In this document: in pieces, positions 53,033-59,914 of the stretch
Layout of the letters: each line of letters starts with the position of its first letter
How positions within the stretch are numbered: the first letter of the stretch is position 1
Assembly (NCBI GenBank): GCA_934254815.1
Contig: CAKQME010000008.1
Span: 1-64,000 of the forward strand
DNA from: an uncultured Clostridia bacterium
Lineage (GTDB): Bacteria; Bacillota; Clostridia; Christensenellales; Borkfalkiaceae
Reading direction: 5' to 3'
Length of the DNA stretch: 64,000 bases
Translations under genes and position numbers: made by a program
Notes under the pieces: model-generated
Database searches by the model: none
The model's input: the letters and a program-made list of their open reading frames with translations, nothing else
What the model was told of the DNA's origin: nothing

Positions 53033-53558
53033 CGCAAGAATATTTTGGCGTTATCGTTCGCAGAATTCCGCAATTTTAAAGGGATTTTACGCGAAGCGAT
53101 TATTGTCGTTATAACAAAAAGGGTAAGGCTGTCGTTAAACGTTAAGGTTGTTAATTTTGTACAAATTTAGCGAGGGTTTATTACAAATATTATTTCAGTC
53201 AAGGTTGAGTTTTCGTTTTTGTATTTTCTCCTAATTTTTTTGCCTGTTTTCGGGCGTGGGGTTGTAGCACAGAGAAAAACGAAAGTCAACGGGAAAAATT
53301 AACACTTAAAATTCGTAGAAATCTTTCAGGGTCAAATTCGATGAAAATTCGAGTTTGGCTCTATTTTTTTATCTATTAAAAAAATATAAATCATTTTATG
53401 CGTTAATTTGTTCCGTTGTCGTTGACTTTCGTGCTTACAGCCGTTAAATAAAAAGAATATAAATTTTCTCGGTGCTACTTTTCCCCTTGCCGAAAAAGGC
53501 AAATAAAAATTAGGAGATTGTATCCAAAATGAAAAAAGTAGTTTTCTCAATCACAAAC
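53033..53558 (+). other. Non-coding stretch between attR and the second accessory region
   Basis: No convincing gene is present. A 13-bp perfect inverted repeat, ACGAAAGTCAACG at 53279-53291 and its complement at 53420-53432, encloses a smaller CAAATTCG/CGAGTTTG hairpin. A weak 39-codon frame starts at ATG 53529 (MKKVVFSITNVAIRK) with AGGAG 12-13 bases upstream, but it reads into the repeat element at 53560 and is probably a gene stump. Confidence 0.4.
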
Positions 53559-53559
53559 G

Positions 53560-53838
53560 TAGCCATTAGAAAGCCATATTCATTAAGTTTTAACGGCGCA
53601 AAATTTGTAAAATCGGCGTTAAACTCTCTTGTAATACGGCAAGTATGACGGCGTTCGTTTGCCTTGATTTTCCTAAATTTATCGCCGTTAAAATGCGTAG
53701 CACCTTAAAGACGTATTTTTTAGCAGATTGTTGTAAAGGAGAGCGAAGTCGTACTTGCCGTACTACGAACGAGCATTTGCAAAAATATGCAAAAAAGACG
53801 GCTTTAAGGCTTGATAAATATGACTTTTTAATGGCTAA
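53560..53838. mobile_element. MITE-like element with terminal inverted repeats (copy 2)
   Basis: The left end TAGCCATTAGAAAGCCATAT and the complement of the right end (TAGCCATTAAAAAGTCATAT) agree at 18 of 20 positions. The length of about 279 bp, the outer TTAGCC/GGCTAA ends and the internal GTACTTGCC(G)TAC, placed exactly 87 bases before the right end, match copy 1 at 8390-8670. Overall sequence is strongly diverged. It interrupts two gene stumps. Confidence 0.6.
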
Positions 53839-53842
53839 GTAA

Positions 53843-54112
53843 TCGGATAAAAAATTATCCGGTTTCGGTTACCTCACAGAGGGTAATTTACTCTGTTCTT
53901 GCATTTCTAAAAACAGCAAGCCGTATATCCGTATTTTCAACGACGTTGAAAAGCGTTGCCGTCCCGTAAGCGGAAAAAAAGACGAATTCCAAGGCTATAT
54001 AACTATGTACTTTACGGAAGTTCCCGTATACAGAGAAAAAGACGGTTCTTATGATATTCTCGATTTAGAAGTCGAATATAAAGTTTGGTATAAAGTTATG
54101 GAGGAAAATTAA
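53843..54112 (+). pseudogene. 5'-truncated gene ahead of the ArdA operon
   Basis: The frame is open from 53843 to TAA 54110-54112 and encodes about 89 residues with normal composition (LCSCISKNSKPYIRIFND ... EYKVWYKVMEEN), but it has no start codon near its 5' end. The MITE-like element ends five bases upstream, so its insertion probably removed the beginning. The next gene starts two bases after its stop. I do not recognise the protein. Confidence 0.5.
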
Positions 54113-54113
54113 A

Positions 54114-54329
54114 ATGCCTGAATACGAATATTTTAACGGTGAAAATAATGTAACGTTCGATTTACTCGAAATCGACGACGAAAAACACGAAGTCGTAGTA
54201 GCGATAAGCAACTTAGGCAAAATAAGTGTTCGTACCTTTGATTTATACTCTGACGGTAAACGCCGTTACTTTGAATACGGTTGTTTATACACAAAAATTT
54301 ACATAGACGAATTTACGGAGGAAAACTAA
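54114..54329 (+). CDS. Small acidic hypothetical protein, 71 aa
   Basis: The product (MPEYEYFNGENNVTFDLLEI ... YIDEFTEEN) is acidic and beta-rich in appearance, with no membrane segment. A GGAGG-like site overlaps the end of the upstream frame, and the stop codon TAA is one base before the ArdA-like ATG, so the genes are coupled. Small acidic proteins next to ardA are common in Firmicutes conjugative elements; this one is not recognised by name. Confidence 0.7.
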   Translation: MPEYEYFNGENNVTFDLLEIDDEKHEVVVAISNLGKISVRTFDLYSDGKRRYFEYGCLYTKIYIDEFTEEN

Positions 54330-54330
54330 A

Positions 54331-54879
54331 ATGTCAGGAAATATTAGCATTGTTATCGGATCTTGGGGTTCATATAACGAATGTAACGAAAGAGCGTTAG
54401 GCTCGAAATGGCTCGACCTTTCGGACTATTCCGACTGGGACGAAATTGCAGAAGAACTTAAAAACGAGGGTTTTGAACTCGACGGCATAGACGAAGAACT
54501 GTTTATACAGGACGTCGAGGGCATTGAAGACCGTTCGGTAAACTGGGATTATATGAGCCCCGAAACGTTATTCAATACGCTAAAAGAATCGGGCGTTCTG
54601 GACGACGATTACAAATACAAAGTATTCTGCGCTTTCATTGAAGTGCGTTGCTACGACGATTTTGAAGAAAAAGTCAACTCGCACGGCGACCGCTGGGACG
54701 ATTGTATCAATCTTTGGAGCGGCTACTCGTGGGAAGATTACGGCAAAGAAATGCTCGACTGTTGCGGCTACGAAATCCCCGAACATATTTTAGACTTTAT
54801 CGACCTTGAACGCTATGGAAGATACTGCGGTGAAGAAACGCTTTCCGAATACAGCGACGGGCTTATTGAAATTCATTAA
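54331..54879 (+). CDS. ardA: ArdA-like antirestriction protein
   Basis: ArdA proteins mimic B-form DNA with surface carboxylates and block type I restriction enzymes when a mobile element enters a new host. The 182-aa product is strongly acidic, and its start pattern ISIVIGSWGSYNECNERALG followed by KWLDLSDYSDWDEIAEEL is characteristic of the family. FIQDVEGI and the C-terminal IDLERYGRYC segment also fit. It is slightly longer than Tn916 ArdA (about 166 aa). It begins a rightward operon of element genes. Confidence 0.85.
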   Translation: MSGNISIVIGSWGSYNECNERALGSKWLDLSDYSDWDEIAEELKNEGFELDGIDEELFIQDVEGIEDRSVNWDYMSPETLFNTLKESGVLDDDYKYKVFCAFIEVRCYDDFEEKVNSHGDRWDDCINLWSGYSWEDYGKEMLDCCGYEIPEHILDFIDLERYGRYCGEETLSEYSDGLIEIH

Positions 54880-54897
54880 AAAAAGGAGATAAAAATT

Positions 54898-55311
54898 ATG
54901 AACGTTACAAAAGAAATCAAAAAACAAAAAGCAATAGAACTTATGCAACAATTAAATATTTACAAACCGTATATACGCGGATTTGAAACAGATAATAAGG
55001 TTTGTTTCTTCGAGAATTTCGGCGGATTTTGGGCTTACCAAGAACCCGAACTGGTGGCAAAAATCAAAGAAATAGAAAAAACGTATAACGTTCTCGTGTA
55101 TGCCGTTACTCACGAATATTTAGAATTCGGAGAGTGCTATGATTTTCTCTACGTTTCCGATTATAAAAGCGAATGGAAATACGCCATTCTTCCTCAAAAA
55201 GATACTTTTTATGCTTGTGCCTACGTTTGGAATAAAACCGACGATAACTGTTCGGAATTCGGCACGATAGGTATTCGCTCGTTTGGTGGCGGGATTAAAA
55301 GGGTTATGTGA
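54898..55311 (+). CDS. Hypothetical protein, 137 aa
   Basis: The protein begins with a charged helix (TKEIKKQKAIELMQQLN) and continues with beta-rich sequence including FFENFGGFWAYQEPEL and YDFLYVSDYKSEWKYAIL. AAAGGAG precedes the ATG by about nine bases. It lies in the ardA-pcfK-pcfJ operon and contains no signal peptide or recognised domain. Comparable proteins appear with PcfK/PcfJ genes in gut Clostridia elements, so an element-related role is inferred. Confidence 0.75.
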   Translation: MNVTKEIKKQKAIELMQQLNIYKPYIRGFETDNKVCFFENFGGFWAYQEPELVAKIKEIEKTYNVLVYAVTHEYLEFGECYDFLYVSDYKSEWKYAILPQKDTFYACAYVWNKTDDNCSEFGTIGIRSFGGGIKRVM

Positions 55312-55321
55312 GGTATATACA

Positions 55322-55594
55322 ATGAAGATTACAATAACGCATAACAATAAAACATACGAATTTAAACACGGTTTTGAAGTGTTAATCTTCGACTGTGCCA
55401 TAAATAACGATTTTAACATTATGCACCCCGGCGAACTTAACGATTTTATCTGTCTTGTCAGCGATTGTTATTTGAAAGACTTAAATCAAACACCGCTCGG
55501 AGCATTGTCGGATTATATAGCAAAAAATTGGGACGAAATCAAAGAATTATCTCGGCTCGACATTCTTGAAAAGTTTTACGATCAAGTTGCATAA
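55322..55594 (+). CDS. Hypothetical protein, 90 aa
   Basis: The ATG at 55322 is used; a longer frame from 55283 overlaps the previous gene out of register. The product starts MKITITHNNKTYEFKHGFEV and ends with an acidic helical half (DEIKELSRLDILEKFYDQVA). It has no recognised domain. Its stop is 11 bases before the next start, inside a continuous rightward operon. Confidence 0.7.
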   Translation: MKITITHNNKTYEFKHGFEVLIFDCAINNDFNIMHPGELNDFICLVSDCYLKDLNQTPLGALSDYIAKNWDEIKELSRLDILEKFYDQVA

Positions 55595-55605
55595 GGAGAA
55601 AGATT

Positions 55606-55788
55606 TTGACAAAAGTAATGGCACATATTAACTCGCTGAACGGCGAAATGGCGGAAATAACCGTCTTGGAAAAAGTCGGCGATAACGACTACATAGTTGA
55701 ATACAAGGGCGTGAAATGTCATGCCCTTTTTAATTGGTTCGTTTGCGAATATTATGCAGACGACGTTTACGGAATTGTAGAGGAGTGA
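55606..55788 (+). CDS. Small hypothetical protein, 60 aa
   Basis: The start is probably TTG 55606, seven bases after AAGGAG; an ATG at 55618 is too far from that site. The product MTKVMAHINSLNGEMAEITV ... FVCEYYADDVYGIVEE looks like a compact beta fold. Five bases separate it from the PcfK-MutS gene, whose ribosome binding site lies at its 3' end. Function unknown. Confidence 0.7.
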   Translation: MTKVMAHINSLNGEMAEITVLEKVGDNDYIVEYKGVKCHALFNWFVCEYYADDVYGIVEE

Positions 55789-55793
55789 TTTTT

Positions 55794-56837
55794 ATGGAAC
55801 TTAATTTGACGGCAAACACCCCTGCCGAAGAAAAGATTTTGCAATATTTAAAAGACAACGCAAGCGAAACGTTAGCAGATAAAATAAATAACGGTACGCC
55901 GTTTGAACAAGACGGCAAACCCCTTATAAACAAAAAGACGTTATCGGATTTTATGAAATACGCTTGCGAAGAAGCGAGGAAACTTGCCGAAAAAGGAGAA
56001 AATTCCGCTTGCGTTGAGGATTCAACCGTTTACGGTTGGGCTGTTCATTATTTCGAGGAGGAGTCGATCGAAGGTACTTTATACACCCTCGACGGCGAAG
56101 AATATAAGCCTGCCGTAAAAGCAAAAAACAGTCAAAAATCAACTTATACGCCCACTTCTGCTCCGAAACCGCAAAATCAACAGGCTTCTTTATTCGATAT
56201 TATTTCGCAAGAAAACAATACTGCCGAAACTACGGAAAAAGAGCAGCAAGTAATTCAGGATGAAGAAAAGCCGATAAATGAAATATCAAAGATTGAAACA
56301 AAAGACGAAAGCACCTCGGTTAAAGTTGAGCAAATTCCCGCAACAGAGGAGAAGCCGCAAAAGAAAGTTTCGCCCGTTTACACGGAATATGCGGCTTTAA
56401 AGGAAAAGTATCCCGATTGTGTTATCGCTTACCGTTTAGGCGACTTTTACGAGATACTCGGTAAAGACGCCGTTACAATCGCAACCGAACTCGATTTAAC
56501 TTTGACGAGCCGCGATTGCGGACTCGAACACCGTATTCCTATGGTAGGTTTCCCCTACCACGCCGCAGATAATTATATCTCTGAAATTATAAATCGCGGG
56601 CATAAAATCGCAATCGTGGAAAAGTTAAACGATATAAATATTGTACCGAAAGAAAAGCCTTGCGTAGTAGATGAAAATACGGGTGAAATACTTTCCGAAG
56701 AGGAAATGCGTGAGTTTGACGGAGATATCGAAGAACACGACGAACTCGCAGAAGAAAAAGCGATTGCTAAAGCGTTCGACACCGAAGCCGTTTGCGAATT
56801 ATCCGAACTTTTAGGCGATTGCTTTATTTTAGCGTAA
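55794..56837 (+). CDS. PcfK-like protein fused to a MutS domain I
   Basis: This 347-aa protein has a PcfK-like N terminus (residues 1-115: EEKILQYLKDNASETLADKI, then VEDSTVYGWAVHYFEEE), a low-complexity linker (115-190, rich in K, E, Q, T), and a MutS mismatch-recognition domain I (about 196-285). The latter has YRLGDFYEILGKDA, retaining the Phe-x-Glu pair that MutS uses to wedge mismatches, followed by LTLTSRDCG, IPMVGFPYHAADNYI and GHKIAIVEKL. None of the MutS clamp or ATPase domains is present. The acidic tail (280-347) is element-specific. PcfK belongs to conjugative plasmid pCF10-type systems. Confidence 0.82.
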   Translation: MELNLTANTPAEEKILQYLKDNASETLADKINNGTPFEQDGKPLINKKTLSDFMKYACEEARKLAEKGENSACVEDSTVYGWAVHYFEEESIEGTLYTLDGEEYKPAVKAKNSQKSTYTPTSAPKPQNQQASLFDIISQENNTAETTEKEQQVIQDEEKPINEISKIETKDESTSVKVEQIPATEEKPQKKVSPVYTEYAALKEKYPDCVIAYRLGDFYEILGKDAVTIATELDLTLTSRDCGLEHRIPMVGFPYHAADNYISEIINRGHKIAIVEKLNDINIVPKEKPCVVDENTGEILSEEEMREFDGDIEEHDELAEEKAIAKAFDTEAVCELSELLGDCFILA

Positions 56838-56850
56838 GGAGATGATTTTC

Positions 56851-58167
56851 ATGAAAATCGAAAAAATTAAACCTATTCCCAAATATATACAGAAAAAAAT
56901 TAAATTATACGACGACAAATTAAAAACCAAGCCGCTTGGAAGAACGCGTTTTTACGCATACTTTACGAAAAACGACGGCGAACTCGTCAAAGTTACGGTT
57001 GCAGTCCGAGAATATAAAAAACAATGGTATTGCAAACCTGTCGTTATTCACGGCGTTCATTCGGATAGATGTTTCGGCAAAGACATAAAGTTTACTTACA
57101 TTGCAGGGTATTCTGTTGGATGGCACGAGCAAGGACTTTCAAAATATCCCGACTGGTATGAAAGCAACGACTGGGGCTGGTCGTCTGACGATTCGTTTGA
57201 TCCCTACGCCCCGATAGTCAACCGCGATTATATCTTGCAGCATTTCCCCGAATACAAATACAGCGCCGTTGACAGATACACGGGTACACAAGTTTTTAAA
57301 TACTTACGGCTTTATGAGAAGTTTCCGCAAATCGAATATCTGACTAAACTCGGATTGCATAATATCGCAATGTCAACGCAGATTTTACGGCTTTGCGGCA
57401 AAGACAAAAAGTTTTACAAATGGATTGCAAAGAACAGACAGGATATTATCCGTTCGTCTTATTACGTTTCTTCCATAATCAAGGCATACAATACAAACAA
57501 GCCTATATATGAAGTAAATAATTTCGCTAAGCGCAAGATAAAATTCGATCACGCCGATCGAATCGATAACGTGAAGGCACTTGTGAAAAAGGAAGTCGGC
57601 AAGTTTTTGGACTATATCGAACAGCAAAACACGAACTTTTATTCTTACAGAGATTATCTCAACGCTTGTCAATATCTCGGCTTAGATATGAACGAAGAAA
57701 AGAACCGTTATCCGCACGATTTCAAACGTTGGCACGATATACGAATCGACGAGTATCGCTCCGCAAAAGCATTGAAAGACGAACAGGAACGCAAAGAGTT
57801 TTACGACAAATTCGCTGCCGTGGCAACAAAGTATTTAACTCTTGAATATGATAAGAAGTCCGCCTATATGTCGATTATTGCTAAAAATCCGAACGAATTG
57901 ATAACGGAGGGTAACGCGCTCCATCACTGCGTTGGGCGAATGAATTACGACCAAAAATTCGCAAGGGAAGAATCGCTTATATTCTTTATCCGCACGAAAG
58001 AGCAACCCGACGTGCCTTTCGTTACGATTGAGTATTCGCCAAGCCAAAAACGAGTTCTTCAATGCTACGGCGATAACGACACTAAACCCGATGACGGTGT
58101 AATTGAGTTCGTCAACAAAAAATGGCTTCCTTACGCCAACAAAAAAATTAAACAATTAGCGGCATAA
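56851..58167 (+). CDS. PcfJ-family protein
   Basis: PcfJ-like proteins are found in conjugative elements near relaxase or replication genes; their activity is not established. The 438-aa protein has the family's C-terminal signature LITEGNALHHCVGRMNY near residue 352-368, then SLIFFIRTKEQPDVPFVTIEY and VLQCYGDND. The N-terminal half carries an aromatic-rich module (WHEQGLSKYPDWYESNDWGW). ATG 56851 is preferred over 56842 because AAGGAG lies nine bases before it and would abut the earlier codon. It follows the PcfK fusion gene directly. Confidence 0.85.
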   Translation: MKIEKIKPIPKYIQKKIKLYDDKLKTKPLGRTRFYAYFTKNDGELVKVTVAVREYKKQWYCKPVVIHGVHSDRCFGKDIKFTYIAGYSVGWHEQGLSKYPDWYESNDWGWSSDDSFDPYAPIVNRDYILQHFPEYKYSAVDRYTGTQVFKYLRLYEKFPQIEYLTKLGLHNIAMSTQILRLCGKDKKFYKWIAKNRQDIIRSSYYVSSIIKAYNTNKPIYEVNNFAKRKIKFDHADRIDNVKALVKKEVGKFLDYIEQQNTNFYSYRDYLNACQYLGLDMNEEKNRYPHDFKRWHDIRIDEYRSAKALKDEQERKEFYDKFAAVATKYLTLEYDKKSAYMSIIAKNPNELITEGNALHHCVGRMNYDQKFAREESLIFFIRTKEQPDVPFVTIEYSPSQKRVLQCYGDNDTKPDDGVIEFVNKKWLPYANKKIKQLAA

Positions 58168-58187
58168 TCGCAAAGGAGATATCAATA

Positions 58188-58475
58188 ATGAACAATTATT
58201 TCAGAATTACCGCATACAGCAAAGATTTAAACGTTTGTCTGATTGCCGACAGCAACGGCAAGTTTGAAAAGTTATGGCAGTTTTCATCTTTCTTCGTTTG
58301 CAAAGGCTTTGAAATTATTTCGGTCGAAAAAGAAGAAAACTTTTCGTTTGGCAATATTCCGAAAGCGAACGCGGATAGAAACAATATTTTACTTCGGGCG
58401 TGTGCAAAAGGCAGACCGAACGTAACCGACGGCGAAATAGAAATTCGAGGGAAAAGGTACTCTTTGATCCCTTAA
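58188..58475 (+). CDS. Hypothetical protein, 95 aa
   Basis: This is the last gene of the rightward operon, with AAAGGAG before the ATG. The product (MNNYFRITAYSKDLNVCLIA ... GEIEIRGKRYSLIP) is beta-rich with a basic C-terminal half. Similar short proteins with a YFRITAY start accompany PcfJ genes in Clostridia elements, from general recollection only. It is followed by the palindromic region and a terminator. Confidence 0.65.
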   Translation: MNNYFRITAYSKDLNVCLIADSNGKFEKLWQFSSFFVCKGFEIISVEKEENFSFGNIPKANADRNNILLRACAKGRPNVTDGEIEIRGKRYSLIP

Positions 58476-58518
58476 AAATCACGCTTGAAAACAGGTTAAA
58501 AATACCCGATTGACGATG

Positions 58519-58584
58519 GGACGTGTGCTTGTCTTGATACAAGTACGGCGGCGCGACGCGCCGCCGCAAGATAATCACACGTCC
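58519..58584. other. Three-way-junction palindrome, candidate replication or transfer origin
   Basis: A perfect 9-bp outer stem (GGACGTGTG at 58519-58527, CACACGTCC at 58576-58584) encloses two separate hairpins: CTTGT/ACAAG (58528-58543) and the perfect palindrome CGGCGGCGCG-A-CGCGCCGCCG (58546-58566). It lies between converging operons, beside the gene for an HUH-type Rep, and has no T-run, so it is not a simple terminator. Origin function is inferred. Confidence 0.5.
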
Positions 58585-58613
58585 GTTCAATCCACTCATT
58601 AAGTTCTATCCAA

Positions 58614-58667
58614 AGGCGCGGAAGTTTGCCGCTAACCAGCTTGGCAAATCTTCCGCGCTGCCTTTTT
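58614..58667 (+). terminator. Terminator of the ardA-pcfJ operon
   Basis: AGGC-GCGGAAG-TTTGCC pairs with GGCAAA-CTTCCGC-GCCT with small bulges and is followed by TTTTTGC. Confidence 0.85.
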
Positions 58668-58672
58668 GCATT

Positions 58673-59524
58673 TTAATTACTTTTAGGCATTTGTTTTATA
58701 GTTTCTTCATTTACCTTGCCGACAATACAGCCCTCGTCTATGCAATTAAAGTCATCGTATAAAAGTAATTTTTTATCTTCTTGCCCTATACGGGTTACTA
58801 CGTCGCTTGAAAACACGTCGGATATAAAATATTGCGGTAAGCCTTTGCTGTAAACTATTTTTTCTCCCGTTTTTTCTATGTACTTTAATAAGTAGGCGAT
58901 AGCGTCGCCCATTTTCCGCTCGTCGTCTATCTTTTCAAAATCGCTTCTGCCGAATTTTTCATTGAAATAAGTGTTTTGTACCGTTATTTGCCGTTTATGT
59001 GTTTTCAGACTGTAATCGTTTACTTCTATCGTTTCGCCCGGTAGAGTGCCATCGGGGATATAAAATATTCCGTGAAAGTGCAGTCGTTTCTTTTCGGGCG
59101 ACCGTTCCCACACTCCGACGTACTTCCAACCCTTTCTATGCGAAAAATTTGCAAGCGTCCAGGTGAGTTTTTTACGAAAAGATAATTCGCTATGCTTTTT
59201 GCCGTCGTAAGTAAAAGTTACGAAATAATTAAACTTTTGTAAGTTTACTTTTCGAACCATTCTCGTGCGACGACATATTAAATTTCTTTTCTTTCTTTCG
59301 AGGTTGTCGTCGACGTAATTCTCTGCGGATTTTAAGTCTTTAAACAGCCCCTTAATGCCGTCAATTATCTTTGCCCGAAGAAGTTGTCGTTTAAGCCCCG
59401 AATTTGCCTTGTACAGTCTTTCAAAGACTTGCTTTCTAGTGGTTTTAGTTCCTTTCGCCTTTACTGTTTTCATAACGGGTACGAGTTCTCCGTCAACAAA
59501 TTCCACCTGCGTTAAAACTACCAC
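58673..59524 (-). CDS. HUH-type rolling-circle replication initiator (main frame)
   Basis: The protein should nick one strand at an origin and covalently hold the 5' end. Motif 1 is FVTFTYD (101-107), the metal-binding HUH motif is HFH in LHFHGIFYIP (149-151), and the catalytic tyrosine region is AIAYLLKYIEKTG (Tyr 211 and 215). The order and spacing fit replication initiators of the phage VP4/gpA-like and plasmid Rep type. The listed start is GTG 59524, which has no ribosome binding site; the well-initiated N terminus is in another frame (59542-59697), so the functional protein may arise by a -1 frameshift. It overlaps the terminator region downstream and lies beside the 58519 palindrome. 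Confidence 0.8.
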   Translation of the reverse strand: MVVLTQVEFVDGELVPVMKTVKAKGTKTTRKQVFERLYKANSGLKRQLLRAKIIDGIKGLFKDLKSAENYVDDNLERKKRNLICRRTRMVRKVNLQKFNYFVTFTYDGKKHSELSFRKKLTWTLANFSHRKGWKYVGVWERSPEKKRLHFHGIFYIPDGTLPGETIEVNDYSLKTHKRQITVQNTYFNEKFGRSDFEKIDDERKMGDAIAYLLKYIEKTGEKIVYSKGLPQYFISDVFSSDVVTRIGQEDKKLLLYDDFNCIDEGCIVGKVNEETIKQMPKSN

Positions 59525-59541
59525 TTTCGGAGTAGTAATCG

Positions 59542-59697
59542 TTACGGGTTCTTGCTTTCCTCGACGGGTTTTAAATTTTCGTCCACCGTTATTTCTTTTT
59601 CTTGCTTTTTAAGTCGCGGTTTCGTCCACCGCGTAGTATGCGGTATCGCTATATAATGCGATCCGTCGGAATATATCTTTGCTTTCTCATATATCAC
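59542..59697 (-). CDS. Out-of-frame N-terminal part of the Rep gene, 51 aa
   Basis: GTG 59697 has AAAGGAG about seven bases upstream and encodes MIYEKAKIYSDGSHYIAIPH and a basic tail, stopping at TAA 59542-59544. The heptamer A-AAT-TTA at 59578-59572, read in this frame, is a canonical -1 slippery site. A -1 shift there enters the Rep frame, which is open from 59609 on, giving a continuous 95-codon lead into the HUH domain. Either programmed frameshifting, as in insertion sequences, or an inactivating indel explains this. Confidence 0.6.
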   Translation of the reverse strand: MIYEKAKIYSDGSHYIAIPHTTRWTKPRLKKQEKEITVDENLKPVEESKNP

Positions 59698-59914
59698 GTT
59701 TAACTCCTTTGTCGTATAAAGTGGCGCAAGGGGTAGTTTCCTCGTCGCATTTATATAACGAATTTATGAAATAACTGTTCTGAGCCTTTAATTCGGCTAC
59801 CGTCGCTTTTTCCGCGGCGTATTCCTCATAGTCGTTTAATCCCACTTCAGTATTCTTTGTCTGTTCGTTGAAATAATCCGAAAAACAATCGGTTGAAAAT
59901 CTTTTACTGTAAAT
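59687..59914 (-). pseudogene. In-frame continuation of the ATPase gene beyond its TAA
   Basis: Directly after the TAA at 59915-59917 the same frame continues for 75 codons (IYSKRFSTDCFSDYFNEQ ... YDKGVKRDI) to TGA 59687-59689, overlapping the Rep start by about ten bases. It has no start codon of its own. The protein-like composition and the tight overlap with rep suggest that the TAA replaced a sense codon (AAA to TAA is one change). Confidence 0.6.
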
